Shown here: positions 53,149 to 61,928 of the stretch, piece after piece
Layout of the letters: every line of letters starts with the position of its first letter
Numbering within the stretch: the first letter of the stretch is position 1
Assembly (NCBI GenBank): GCA_031414695.1
Contig: JANNWG010000037.1
Coordinates: 48,198 to 112,197, forward strand
DNA from: UKL13-2 sp031414695
Lineage (GTDB): Bacteria > Pseudomonadota > Gammaproteobacteria > Burkholderiales > Usitatibacteraceae
Reading direction: 5' to 3'
DNA: 64,000 bases
Made by a program: the position numbers and the translations under genes
The notes under the pieces: model-generated
Database searches by the model: none
Seen by the model: the letters and a program-made list of their open reading frames with translations, nothing else
Told to the model about the DNA's origin: nothing

Positions 53149-54231
53149 TTATGCCTCAAACCCCACCCACGCCCGCTTCTCCACATCCCACAATTTACAA
53201 ACTGAAAACGCGCGCAGTGCGGCGCGGATGGTCATTCGTTCTTGGCGGATGTCGGCGGTGAAGGCTTTGTTTAATGCGGCTTGTGCTTTTGGCAGGTGGT
53301 AGAGGGGAATCTTTGGGTCGATGTGGTGTGCGGTGTGCTCTAGGATATTGAGCATCGCCCAATTCGTACCTACTGGAAAACCCATGTGGATGGTTGAAGT
53401 CAGTTGTCGCATGGCGGCGGGTGGCGCTTCTGCTTCGGTGTACCACTTCACTTCGGGGTGAAAGTGATGCAAAAAAGTGACGAAACCCATTTGCCAATTC
53501 CACACAAACTGCGTCACCACAATGCCAAAAAATAGCATCACCCAAGGCGAAAAATTGGCGGCGGGTATTAAGCCAGCTTGTGCAAATAAGCCTGAAAAAA
53601 GTGCGATTTCCAGCGCGAGCCAAGTGAGTAATAAGGCACGATCAAGCCAATAAAATTGCCCCGCTTTTTTATATACCTCACGGTTAGCCGCACTTGGTAG
53701 TAGCTGCTTGGTGAACCACTCTGGAAAATAAAGTAAGCCTGCCAGTGGCGCACAGCGTGATGCACGATAGCGCATTTTTTTGCTGCTCGAAAGTGCGGCG
53801 TACTCTGTAACTGTTAGCGGTGGATAGCCAGAGTCAAGTTCCAGTATTTGCGTATGCCGATGATGAATAAAATTGTGCCGAAATTTCCACGCGGTAAATG
53901 AATGCAGACTTGGCAGAAAAGCGAGCTGCCCAAGTATGCGATTTAAGCGTGGGTGCGGCGTTAATGATTCGTGGCAGGCGTCGTGGCCGACGATAAACGT
54001 AGGCCCTATTGTGAGTCCACGCACGATTGCCGCCACAATTAATATCCACCAAGCAGTTGCAAAATATAGTGCTGTGGTTGCCACGCCATAGACGACAAAG
54101 GCCGCTGCCAGTACGAATAATCCTTTCGCAACGCTTCGTGAAAAGCACTGCTTTGGTATTGCTGCCTTCAGGATTTCAAACGAATGATTGCGTTGCTGAC
54201 TAGTATTGGCGCCTTGTTGATCGTCAGGCAT
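53149..54231 (-). CDS. membrane fatty acid desaturase
   Basis: A 360-residue protein with four to six membrane helices and three His boxes: H-D-A-C-H (83-87), H-N-F-I-H-H (119-124) and H-T-A-H-H-I-D-P-K near residue 300. These bind the diiron centre of acyl-lipid or acyl-CoA desaturases or hydroxylases. Its start overlaps the oxoamine synthase stop by 8 bases, so they are co-transcribed and probably act on one lipid product. The 3' end is duplicated at 47878-48180. Confidence 0.88.
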   Translation of the reverse strand: MPDDQQGANTSQQRNHSFEILKAAIPKQCFSRSVAKGLFVLAAAFVVYGVATTALYFATAWWILIVAAIVRGLTIGPTFIVGHDACHESLTPHPRLNRILGQLAFLPSLHSFTAWKFRHNFIHHRHTQILELDSGYPPLTVTEYAALSSSKKMRYRASRCAPLAGLLYFPEWFTKQLLPSAANREVYKKAGQFYWLDRALLLTWLALEIALFSGLFAQAGLIPAANFSPWVMLFFGIVVTQFVWNWQMGFVTFLHHFHPEVKWYTEAEAPPAAMRQLTSTIHMGFPVGTNWAMLNILEHTAHHIDPKIPLYHLPKAQAALNKAFTADIRQERMTIRAALRAFSVCKLWDVEKRAWVGFEA

Positions 54232-55678
54232 GTGATGCCACTTTTAATGAAACAACCTCGTCTAGCTTTAGTGCGCGTCTTGCCTTGGCGCGTGCGGCAA
54301 ACAGAATTTCACAAAATTCATCAATATCCACCTCTGTATGGTCAGCCATTACCTGTAATCGAAAGCGGCAAGTATTACGTGACACCGCAGGATATTCAAC
54401 GAGATTGACCAACGCGCCACCTTCAAGCGTAAAGCGACATATCAAACGTGAAATCCTACTGTCGCCCAAAATGACAGGGACGATTGATGATGGCGCACCA
54501 AGCACTTCAAAATCCATTTCAGTTAGCCTATTTCGCAGCAAAAGAATGTTTTGCATTAGGCGATTACGACGGGCTGCACCCTCTGCTGACTGCACGATGT
54601 TCAACGCTTCGAGCACAACTGCCGACTGTACGGGTGAGATGGCGTTAGTGAACGTTAGTGGTCCACATGAATAGCGTAATGCCACCTTCATGCCCTCATG
54701 ATTTGAGGCTACAAAGCCGCCATTTGATGCAAATGTCTTGCTAAATGATCCCATCACAATATCGACATCTTGCATCGCGCCTTGCAGCGATAAATGCCCC
54801 TTACCATCCGCACCTAAACTTCCCAAATCGTGTGCGCAATCTACAACAATCGTTGCATGGTATTTGTGAGCAATCGCGGCGACTTCCTTAAGGTTAGGTG
54901 TGTCTGAGTCCATTGAAAATAGTGATTCAGTCACAACCAAAATGCCTGCGTCAGGGTATTCGGCGCGTATGCGAGAGAGTTTTTTCTCTAGTCCGCTTGA
55001 TGATAAATGCGGAAATGAATGTACGTTTGTCGTGGCGGCACGCGCGCCTTCCATCAGGCATGCATGTGCCAGCATGTCGATTAGCACGTGGTCAGTGGGT
55101 CGCACCAGCGCCTTAATAATGCCGTAACCTGCGCCCCAGCCAGTTGGAAACACCGTAGCATCGGCAAACCCTAACCAGTCTGCAATACGTTGTTCAAGCT
55201 GCCGCGTTTGTGTGGTCAACCCCATTAGCGCAGCAGAACCTGCCGAATGCACGCCACATTCGTCTATCGCTTTGACCGCAGCCGACTTAATTTGCGGATG
55301 ACCAGCTAAGCTCAGATAATCCTGTGAAGCAAAATTTGGCCCTTGAAATTTACGTCCGGCGCGATCATGTGCCTGCGAACGATTTTTTATGCAGCCGCTG
55401 GTGTGTTTTGAGTAGGGTTCAACTTTGTTATTTAACCGTGCCGCTGACCATGTAGCATGTGGCACAAGTCGATTGAGTAAGCAGCGGCCAGGTACATCCC
55501 GATACTGAGCTACGTCACCCTCAAGGAAATAACTACTTTCCGCGCTGCTAGGGTCAAAACCAAGTTCATCAATGAGCATTTGATGTGCGTTTGCGATGCT
55601 ACTTTCTACAACGGTCGATGCAACTTGCTCTGCATCAGTAGTTGTGGGTAATGCAAAAGCATTTTCGTTTAAGTTCAT
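54224..55678 (-). CDS. PLP-dependent alpha-oxoamine synthase (aminotransferase class I/II fold)
   Basis: A 484-residue enzyme. The first about 110 residues are an extension with no recognised domain. The AOS core has S-Q-D-Y-L-S-L-A, then G-S-A-A-L-M-G-L near residue 147, E-S-L-F-S-M-D-S-D near residue 251, V-D-C-A-H-D-L-G near residue 279 and G-S-F-S-K-T-F-A with the PLP-binding Lys314. Family members condense an acyl-thioester with an amino acid (KBL, AONS, SPT, ALAS, CqsA). The desaturase and exporter beside it favour a long-chain amino-ketone. Substrates unknown. Confidence 0.82.
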   Translation of the reverse strand: MNLNENAFALPTTTDAEQVASTVVESSIANAHQMLIDELGFDPSSAESSYFLEGDVAQYRDVPGRCLLNRLVPHATWSAARLNNKVEPYSKHTSGCIKNRSQAHDRAGRKFQGPNFASQDYLSLAGHPQIKSAAVKAIDECGVHSAGSAALMGLTTQTRQLEQRIADWLGFADATVFPTGWGAGYGIIKALVRPTDHVLIDMLAHACLMEGARAATTNVHSFPHLSSSGLEKKLSRIRAEYPDAGILVVTESLFSMDSDTPNLKEVAAIAHKYHATIVVDCAHDLGSLGADGKGHLSLQGAMQDVDIVMGSFSKTFASNGGFVASNHEGMKVALRYSCGPLTFTNAISPVQSAVVLEALNIVQSAEGAARRNRLMQNILLLRNRLTEMDFEVLGAPSSIVPVILGDSRISRLICRFTLEGGALVNLVEYPAVSRNTCRFRLQVMADHTEVDIDEFCEILFAARAKARRALKLDEVVSLKVASHA

Positions 55679-55762
55679 TTATTGTTCCCTAATGTTTGGT
55701 GATCGTTATTGTTTTAAACATTTCCGCACTTGTGATGTATGTGTGTTGCATTACGAAAGATT

Positions 55763-55810
55763 GAACTCTATCGAATCACGACAAAAGAAAACCTACCAGC
55801 GCAGGTAGGT
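55763..55810 (-). promoter_or_regulatory. shared leader element, copy before the oxoamine synthase
   Basis: Minus strand: hairpin CCTACC-TGCGCT-GGTAGG (55809-55792), T-rich tail TTTTCTTTTG, then TCGATAGAGT (55774-55765). The synthase ATG is 87 bases further. On the plus strand a second GGTAGG (55829-55834) precedes the GTG start of the exporter gene by 8 bases and could serve as a weak ribosome site. Confidence 0.6.
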
Positions 55811-55842
55811 TCGTAAGCGATTTTTTTTGGTAGGCTTCGCTT

Positions 55843-57120
55843 GTGAAAACAATTCCTCAGCCAACTAAACAAGATATAAATGTTCAATATCCATGGGCAT
55901 CTTCGAGCAATAATGCTCGAAACTATCCGTCGATATTAGCGCTTGTCAATTTTATGCGGCTTGCGTGGCCGCTATCTTGTGCTTTCTTATTCACGAATCG
56001 CCGTCGGTTTTATGGCGCGCTAGCAGGTGTGTTGATTTCTGTAGCGTTGATGCAATTTCAAACATCTATGGTTGCGGGCTTTTTACATTCCGCAAAATCA
56101 CCCATTCGCGCGCTTAATGCACAAATATGGGTGACGCCTAAGCACCAGCCATCGTTTGAATTCGCCAGTACATTGCCGCGTGCATATCATTTACTGTTAA
56201 TCGGCCTAGACGGCGTGGCAGACGCCGTGCCTGTCGTGAATGGTTTTGCATCACTCAAGACGGGCGCTATTGAGTCATCTGATGCGACTATCGTGCGCGC
56301 TTCGGTGGCGTTGATAGGGGTGTCACTTGCGCGAGTTGATGCGCATCTTGGCAAAGCGGGTTTGCAGGCAATTGACACCCGCAACTTACCGATTGCCGTC
56401 GCGATTGATGTCATTGATCGTCAATTATTAGGCGTGCGTGCTATTGCAACGCCTGTTGAAATCAATGGTATCGCAGGGGAAGTGACGAGCTTCGTAGATG
56501 GTTACGCTACTTTTCTCGGTGCACCGTATGCGTTTGTTGAGATAGATCAGGCAAGGCGTATGTTTCGTATGGCGTCAGAGGCCACATGTGCGGTGGCGAT
56601 ATTTACCAAGCCTGGTATGGATAGCGCAGAGATAGGTGCACTGGCACGAAATATTGGTGAGCGATTTCCCGAGGTGAGTGTAATGACCGCTGCTGAGTAT
56701 GAATCACGCTCAGCAATTTTTTGGCTAATCCGCACGGGTGCTGGCGGCGGATTACTGCTCTCAGCAGTGCTGGGTTTTGTGATTGGTTTCATCATCATTT
56801 CGCAAACTTTATTTGCGCTGACCATTGAAAATGTAAAAGAATTTGCTACTTTACGCGCGATTGGGGTGCCGTCATCGCGGCTGATGGCGGTGCTGCTACT
56901 ACAGGCGGGCACGCTAGCACTGGCAGGCGCACTAATGGGTGCAATTTTAGGCGCGGCCATGGTGTGGGCGACGCGCGCGTTTGTATTGGGCTGGGTCATG
57001 CTGCCGCTGTGGTTGCCGCCTGTAGTGCTGACAGTGACGCTACTAATGGGGGCGCTCGCCAGTCTATCTAGCGTGCGTATGCTCTACAAAATACAGGCTG
57101 CCGATGCGTTTCGACAATAA
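55843..57120 (+). CDS. ABC transporter permease of the DevC/FtsX type
   Basis: A 425-residue protein with GTG start. One membrane helix lies near residues 52-72, a large outside domain spans residues 75-290, and three helices follow (about 300-325, 345-375 and 385-410), the DevC/MacB-like FtsX layout. The charged C-terminus (R-M-L-Y-K-I-Q-A-A-D-A-F-R) matches DevC-type ends. DevC-type exporters move glycolipids in cyanobacteria; here a lipid product of the neighbouring enzymes is likely. First gene of a three-gene exporter operon. Confidence 0.78.
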   Translation: MKTIPQPTKQDINVQYPWASSSNNARNYPSILALVNFMRLAWPLSCAFLFTNRRRFYGALAGVLISVALMQFQTSMVAGFLHSAKSPIRALNAQIWVTPKHQPSFEFASTLPRAYHLLLIGLDGVADAVPVVNGFASLKTGAIESSDATIVRASVALIGVSLARVDAHLGKAGLQAIDTRNLPIAVAIDVIDRQLLGVRAIATPVEINGIAGEVTSFVDGYATFLGAPYAFVEIDQARRMFRMASEATCAVAIFTKPGMDSAEIGALARNIGERFPEVSVMTAAEYESRSAIFWLIRTGAGGGLLLSAVLGFVIGFIIISQTLFALTIENVKEFATLRAIGVPSSRLMAVLLLQAGTLALAGALMGAILGAAMVWATRAFVLGWVMLPLWLPPVVLTVTLLMGALASLSSVRMLYKIQAADAFRQ

Positions 57121-57138
57121 ATTAACTGATACGGATAG

Positions 57139-57843
57139 ATGCAACAAATGTTGACGCTAAAAAATCTATCCTACACATTGCGCTCAGCTAGCGAATCACG
57201 TCAGTTGGTAGATGATGTTTCTGCTGACTTTGTGTCTGGAGAAGTCGTCGCCATTGCAGGTCCCTCCGGCAGCGGTAAATCTACTTTGTTATCGTTAGCA
57301 AGCGGATTACTACAGCCGGACGAAGGTGAAGTGCAATTTGCTGGGATAGCGTTACCGCCTGATGAGGCGCTGTGCGCGGCAGTACGTATTAAGTCGTTTG
57401 GCTTTGTGTTTCAGGATATTCGGCTTATCAACCAAATAAACGTCTTTGACAATATCGCCATTCCAGCTGGGTTTGCGCTGGATAGCATCGTTGCAGGTCG
57501 ACATGCAGCAGCGCAAATGTTTGACGCACTCAACATCACTATTCCGCGCACCGCCTATCCACCCACACTCAGCGGCGGCGAGCGTCAGCTTATCGCGCTA
57601 GCGCGTGCGCTAGCAACGTCGCCCACCGTAATCTTTGCTGACGAGCCTACTGCCGCACTTGATTGGAAACGCGCGGAGCATTTTCTCGCTGCATTACGCG
57701 CACAGACTATAGCCAAGCGCATTGTTACTCTCATCGTGACACACGACGCGCGTGTGCTCTCGTATGTTGATAAGACATTTCAACTCGATGGCGGCAAATT
57801 AAATTGTCTTAAAACAACACAACTGCCAATCGTAACGGCATAA
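57139..57843 (+). CDS. ABC transporter ATP-binding protein (DevA/LolD-like)
   Basis: A 234-residue ATPase. Walker A G-P-S-G-S-G-K-S-T lies near residue 42. The Q-loop is V-F-Q-D-I-R-L, the signature L-S-G-G-E-R-Q near residue 141, and Walker B V-I-F-A-D-E-P-T-A, with the switch His in V-T-H-D. It starts 18 bases after the permease gene and powers the same exporter. Confidence 0.92.
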   Translation: MQQMLTLKNLSYTLRSASESRQLVDDVSADFVSGEVVAIAGPSGSGKSTLLSLASGLLQPDEGEVQFAGIALPPDEALCAAVRIKSFGFVFQDIRLINQINVFDNIAIPAGFALDSIVAGRHAAAQMFDALNITIPRTAYPPTLSGGERQLIALARALATSPTVIFADEPTAALDWKRAEHFLAALRAQTIAKRIVTLIVTHDARVLSYVDKTFQLDGGKLNCLKTTQLPIVTA

Positions 57844-57873
57844 CAACATCACACTAAAAAATGAAGACACAAC

Positions 57874-58899
57874 ATGTGGGCAACTAAAATGATGACTATT
57901 TTTTTTAGCAAGTGCATCATATTTATCGCGCTACTAAGCACAATAAATTTAACCACAGCACGTGAAGTACGTAGCTTCTCCGCACCTGCTCGCCTCGAAG
58001 GCGCTGCACCTACGATCAAAATGGCATTCACCATTGCGGGCATGGTGAAGGAAATTCATGCGCGTTCGGGTGAGACTAAAAAACGCGGCAGTCCACTCAT
58101 CACGCTCTATTGTGATGATCGTATTGCCGCAGTGCAGCTCGCACAAAGCCTGATAAAAGAAACGCAAGCCGAAGCCGATAAAACACAAAATGGTGCGCGC
58201 GTAGAAGAGCGCGATGTATTGGCGGCACGCATAAAAGTGACCGAAGCTGATGTGGCGGCAGCTGAGAAGCGTTTTCATCGCTTTGACCAACTCAAACAAA
58301 AAGGTAATTTCATCTCAGATGCTGAGCTCGATAGCATGCGTGATGCACTTACTAACGCGCGTGCCAAAAATAATGCAATGGCCGCCGAGCAAAAACTCAC
58401 TAATGCCCCCGCGCGGCAAGAGGACCTCGCCGCCGTCCGTGCAAAAGTCAACATGACGCAAGCAAAGCTGGCACAAGCCAATGCGGAAGTCGAAAAATGC
58501 ACCCTGCGCGCACCCGCTAACATCATTGTCCTGCGTAATTTGGTAGAGGCTGGCGATAGCATCAACCCGCTTAACCCTACGACATCCACCGCAGCAATCA
58601 CAGTAGCCGACATCTCGCGCCATCGCGTACGTGCAGAAGTCGATGAACGCGATATTAGCTACATCAAGCTAGGGCAACGTGTGAGCGTCATCAGCGAATT
58701 TGATAAGTCACTACAACTCAGCGGCAAAGTTAGCCACATCGAAAGTGAAATGGGCAGGCGCACCATCAAAAGCACAGACCCCGCCGATAAAAATGACCGC
58801 GATGTGCTGGAAGTAATGATTGATTTGGAGGCGAATGCAGCTGCTAAGACGCTAACATTACCAATAGGGTTGCGGGTAGTGGCGGTATTTGGGCGGTAG
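57874..58899 (+). CDS. periplasmic adaptor subunit (HlyD/DevB-like)
   Basis: A 341-residue protein with an N-terminal signal or anchor helix (residues 8-26). A biotinyl-lipoyl-like half lies near residues 55-75, a helical hairpin with long Lys/Glu/Ala coiled-coil stretches spans about residues 85-205, and a beta-barrel part follows (H-R-V-R-A-E-V-D-E-R-D-I). It should link the ABC pump to an outer membrane channel. The channel gene (TolC-like) is not in the window. Confidence 0.85.
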   Translation: MWATKMMTIFFSKCIIFIALLSTINLTTAREVRSFSAPARLEGAAPTIKMAFTIAGMVKEIHARSGETKKRGSPLITLYCDDRIAAVQLAQSLIKETQAEADKTQNGARVEERDVLAARIKVTEADVAAAEKRFHRFDQLKQKGNFISDAELDSMRDALTNARAKNNAMAAEQKLTNAPARQEDLAAVRAKVNMTQAKLAQANAEVEKCTLRAPANIIVLRNLVEAGDSINPLNPTTSTAAITVADISRHRVRAEVDERDISYIKLGQRVSVISEFDKSLQLSGKVSHIESEMGRRTIKSTDPADKNDRDVLEVMIDLEANAAAKTLTLPIGLRVVAVFGR

Positions 58900-59106
58900 G
58901 GGTTGTACTAAGCGATGTGTAATTAAAGATTTTGTAGCACTTTGTGGTTAGGATTTTGAAATTTTCAATACATTTATATGCACTACTTACTGCATGCCTT
59001 AATTAGTTTTTATGTGGTCTGCTTACACCATCTTGTAGTGCCAATGTACTACGTGCCAAAGTAGTATTTAATGCTGAAAAAATGTGCCAAATTATATATA
59101 TCTTGA

Positions 59107-60087
59107 TCATTGGTAATACTCAGATGCTCGATTTAATAAATTGGCTGGTAATGGAGATCTAAGTTTTTTGGAAGCGACTCTATTTAGAGCGAAAACGAAT
59201 TTTGTGGGTAGTTCAATTGGAATATCACCAATGTCTGTGGTGTTTAGTGATCGGTAAATATATTCTGCGGCTTTGGTTGCATAGTTAAAGTCTTCTGGGC
59301 CATAGCTCATAAGTCCGCCAGCTATAACAAAGTCTCGGTGCATGAAAATTGCAGCCTTGCCACATTTATTGAGCGCTTCAATTATTTGCTTGTAATGCGT
59401 ACGTAGTGAAACATTGGTTTCAAAACTAAAAGCATCCATGTTTGAGTCGCAAATGATTTTTTTTATCTTTGCTGCGTTAGCTTGAACCGGAATTAAGTAT
59501 TCAATCGTTTTAATACCTAACCTTGCAGAAACGTCATTTAGATTGTGTTCAGTTTTATTTGGGGTGCTAAGTTGATCTACCAAAATTCCAATCTGTTTAT
59601 TTTTCTTATTTGCCTGAGTGATAATTTCTAGCCTTTTTTTTGCCGTTTCCGCATATGAAACAAAACCCGTCATGCTTTTTCCAGGCCGCTTCAAATTATC
59701 AACCAGTCCTACGGCTCTAGGATCATAAATGCCACTAAATATCATTGGTGTAGTTGCATTAAGTAATCTTATTTCTTTTGCAATTGTTGTGGTGGTTGCA
59801 TAGATAAGGGAGGGCGATAACTTTAGCGCCTCTTTAGCACAATCACTTTGTATGCGAACGCCGTATTGACAAACGACAAAGTCAACATTTGGAATTTGTG
59901 TAGCGCTAAACTGTAACCTTATTGCCTCATTAAATTGTTGGCGAAAAACTTTTGTACTGACTGCGTCTCGCATATCAATCACAACTACTTTAAAGGTCGG
60001 ACTGTTAGGAAGTTTTTCACAACCAAAAAATATCAACATACTTAATGGTATCAGCACATAACAGATTTTTTGTAAGGAGTTTTTCAT
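59107..60087 (-). CDS. ABC_sub_bind family solute-binding lipoprotein
   Basis: A 326-residue protein from the ATG at 60087; a GTG two codons upstream is the alternative. The lipoprotein signal ends in F-F-G-C. The PF04392-like fold shows the two-lobed binding protein pattern, with A-T-T-T-T-I-A-K-E near residue 98 and P-M-I-F-S-G-I-Y-D-P near residue 115. No permease or ATPase is adjacent. Relatives are found as sensory partners, and this one is divergent from the protease and kinase genes. Confidence 0.75.
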   Translation of the reverse strand: MKNSLQKICYVLIPLSMLIFFGCEKLPNSPTFKVVVIDMRDAVSTKVFRQQFNEAIRLQFSATQIPNVDFVVCQYGVRIQSDCAKEALKLSPSLIYATTTTIAKEIRLLNATTPMIFSGIYDPRAVGLVDNLKRPGKSMTGFVSYAETAKKRLEIITQANKKNKQIGILVDQLSTPNKTEHNLNDVSARLGIKTIEYLIPVQANAAKIKKIICDSNMDAFSFETNVSLRTHYKQIIEALNKCGKAAIFMHRDFVIAGGLMSYGPEDFNYATKAAEYIYRSLNTTDIGDIPIELPTKFVFALNRVASKKLRSPLPANLLNRASEYYQ

Positions 60088-60177
60088 AAGCACCTGTTTT
60101 TATAGTAACTTACTTTCTGGCATTATCTAACGCTAGAGATAATTTTTTGGCGCATCAATACTTTCTTGGAGAAAAAT

Positions 60178-60579
60178 ATGAGCAAATCAGCAAAAATCAT
60201 AAAACCTGCAGCAACAAAAGAAAGCAACGTTAAGCAAGTGCCTCGCACCCAAACAAAAGGTGCAACACAAGCCGTTGCCATTCAAAAGCGCAACCGTTTT
60301 GTTGTCATTGGCTTTGACCCCGAAAATACAAATGCGCTATTTAAAGATGGTGAGGGTAACCAGGGCGGTGGCGATCCGGGTAAACAAGGGCTACCCACTA
60401 GTCCGATGGGCCTATTTCAAGATGGCGTTGTTTCGATTAAAGGACAAAAGCCTCCCACCAGATATGGAGCAATTGAATTTCCATCTGCCGGCGCCGCATT
60501 TGCATGGATTTATTCTCGACAAGGTGAGGCGTTTTGCAAAGACTACAAGCGCGTTTTTATACAAGCAACGTTTGCCTAG
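60178..60579 (+). CDS. small protein of unknown function before the C11 protease
   Basis: A 133-residue protein from the ATG with GGAG 6 bases upstream. The first about 40 residues are Lys/Thr/Gln-rich and look disordered. The rest contains V-V-I-G-F-D-P-E-N, a Gly-rich G-N-Q-G-G-G-D-P-G-K and a compact end (R-Y-G-A-I-E-F-P-S-A-G-A-A-F-A-W-I-Y). No family recognised. It sits 104 bases before the protease gene and could be a protease substrate or partner. Confidence 0.6.
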   Translation: MSKSAKIIKPAATKESNVKQVPRTQTKGATQAVAIQKRNRFVVIGFDPENTNALFKDGEGNQGGGDPGKQGLPTSPMGLFQDGVVSIKGQKPPTRYGAIEFPSAGAAFAWIYSRQGEAFCKDYKRVFIQATFA

Positions 60580-60683
60580 TATGCCGCACATCGCAGCCAG
60601 TTAATGTGGAATAAGTGCTGAAACAATTTATCGAGTATGCACCTACTTCACTGTATACGCTTGTTCACTTAAAGTGCCTCTAA

Positions 60684-61928
60684 ATGAAGAAATTTTTACT
60701 TTATGTAAATATTGATAACGACCCTTATTACGCATACCTTTTTTATAAGTGTGTAGCAACCGGATTTGAAGTTGCGTACCGCACAGACACCGTCAAAAAA
60801 AATATCAAGTTATACCTGCATGGTTTTTTTGCAAACCCATTAAGGATTGATGACGAAATGAATGAGCGGGAACTGCATGTTAACCCGTTGCGGATTTCAA
60901 CTCCAACATTTCAAAAGGCTTCAGATATTTTTGATAAGAGTAAAGTCCAGCAAGTTATAAATAACACTCATAGCACTGGTGGCGCGCTTTCTGAATTTAT
61001 CAAAGAGGCCTCAACAAACTCTAGCGTAATTGGGAAGAACGATGTACTAACAATGTGGGGGCATGGTAGTGGTCGCGGATTATCAAAACAATCTAGCGAT
61101 CTGCTTAGTGCATGGAGCCTTGATCAATCAAATCAAGTTTTATTGGAGAGACTCAATTTGTCGGTTGATGAATCTGTAATCGACTCTCTTTTGTATCCGT
61201 CTGAAATTGCCGCCGCATTAAACGATAACAAGCTTGGGCTAATTGCCTTTAATTCCTGCTTTGCTGGCACGCTCGAATTTGCGGTAGCGCTATCTAGCAA
61301 CGCTTCCTACATGCTAGCGCCGCCATCGACTGCGCTAGAAAACAGCTTGAAATATCAAGATTGGTGTGTCTCACTCGCTGATCCGAAAAATCGTCCGGGT
61401 GGAAAAATAGCAGGTGAGATTGCCATCAATCTGCTCAAGACTAATCCAGAATCAGGCGTAATGTACTCACTGACTGACCTAACAAAAATCCAGCGAGTAA
61501 CTTTGGCTGTTACTACCTTTGTGATTCAAGCTGAGCAACTTATATTGTCAGCACCTAAATTTAGAGAAAAAATAATTGATGTGCAAGCGAGCTGTCAGCA
61601 ATTTGCTATTCCGCTACCAAGCATAATGTGTATAGATTTACACCAATTTGCTGTGCGGTTAGGTGCTGTAGGCGTACTCAAGGCTGAATGCTTAGAAATA
61701 GCCAACTCCATTGAAGCTGCAATTGTGGCGCGTACTAACGATACAACATCCACTTACTTTGACAGCTCAATTTATGGCCTTACAGTTATGATTCCGAGTG
61801 GTGAAGTCACTCCATATCCTAGCATTGAGCCATTTAATAAAATATCTTTAAAAACTACACTCCCGCCTGCATTCAACAAAACTGGCTGGCTTAGCCTAAT
61901 GCGCAGCATTTATCAGCCAACACATTGA
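60684..61928 (+). CDS. clostripain-like (C11, clan CD) cysteine peptidase
   Basis: A 414-residue protein. The caspase-like strand and helix pattern holds W-G-H-G-S-G (catalytic His127) and A-F-N-S-C-F-A-G (catalytic Cys192), with the expected spacing. No signal peptide is visible, so it is probably cytoplasmic. Clostripain-type enzymes usually cleave after Arg or Lys. The stop overlaps the kinase start by 4 bases (TTGA), implying a joint role. Confidence 0.75.
   Translation: MKKFLLYVNIDNDPYYAYLFYKCVATGFEVAYRTDTVKKNIKLYLHGFFANPLRIDDEMNERELHVNPLRISTPTFQKASDIFDKSKVQQVINNTHSTGGALSEFIKEASTNSSVIGKNDVLTMWGHGSGRGLSKQSSDLLSAWSLDQSNQVLLERLNLSVDESVIDSLLYPSEIAAALNDNKLGLIAFNSCFAGTLEFAVALSSNASYMLAPPSTALENSLKYQDWCVSLADPKNRPGGKIAGEIAINLLKTNPESGVMYSLTDLTKIQRVTLAVTTFVIQAEQLILSAPKFREKIIDVQASCQQFAIPLPSIMCIDLHQFAVRLGAVGVLKAECLEIANSIEAAIVARTNDTTSTYFDSSIYGLTVMIPSGEVTPYPSIEPFNKISLKTTLPPAFNKTGWLSLMRSIYQPTH

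Noticed and set aside
53149..55678. Biotin pathway (bioF) assignment of the oxoamine synthase
   Set aside because: No other bio genes, a 110-residue N-terminal extension, and coupling to a desaturase argue against AONS.
55843..58899. MacAB-type drug efflux pump
   Set aside because: Separate short ATPase and a DevC-like permease without MacB fusion fit the DevABC layout better, though drug export cannot be excluded.
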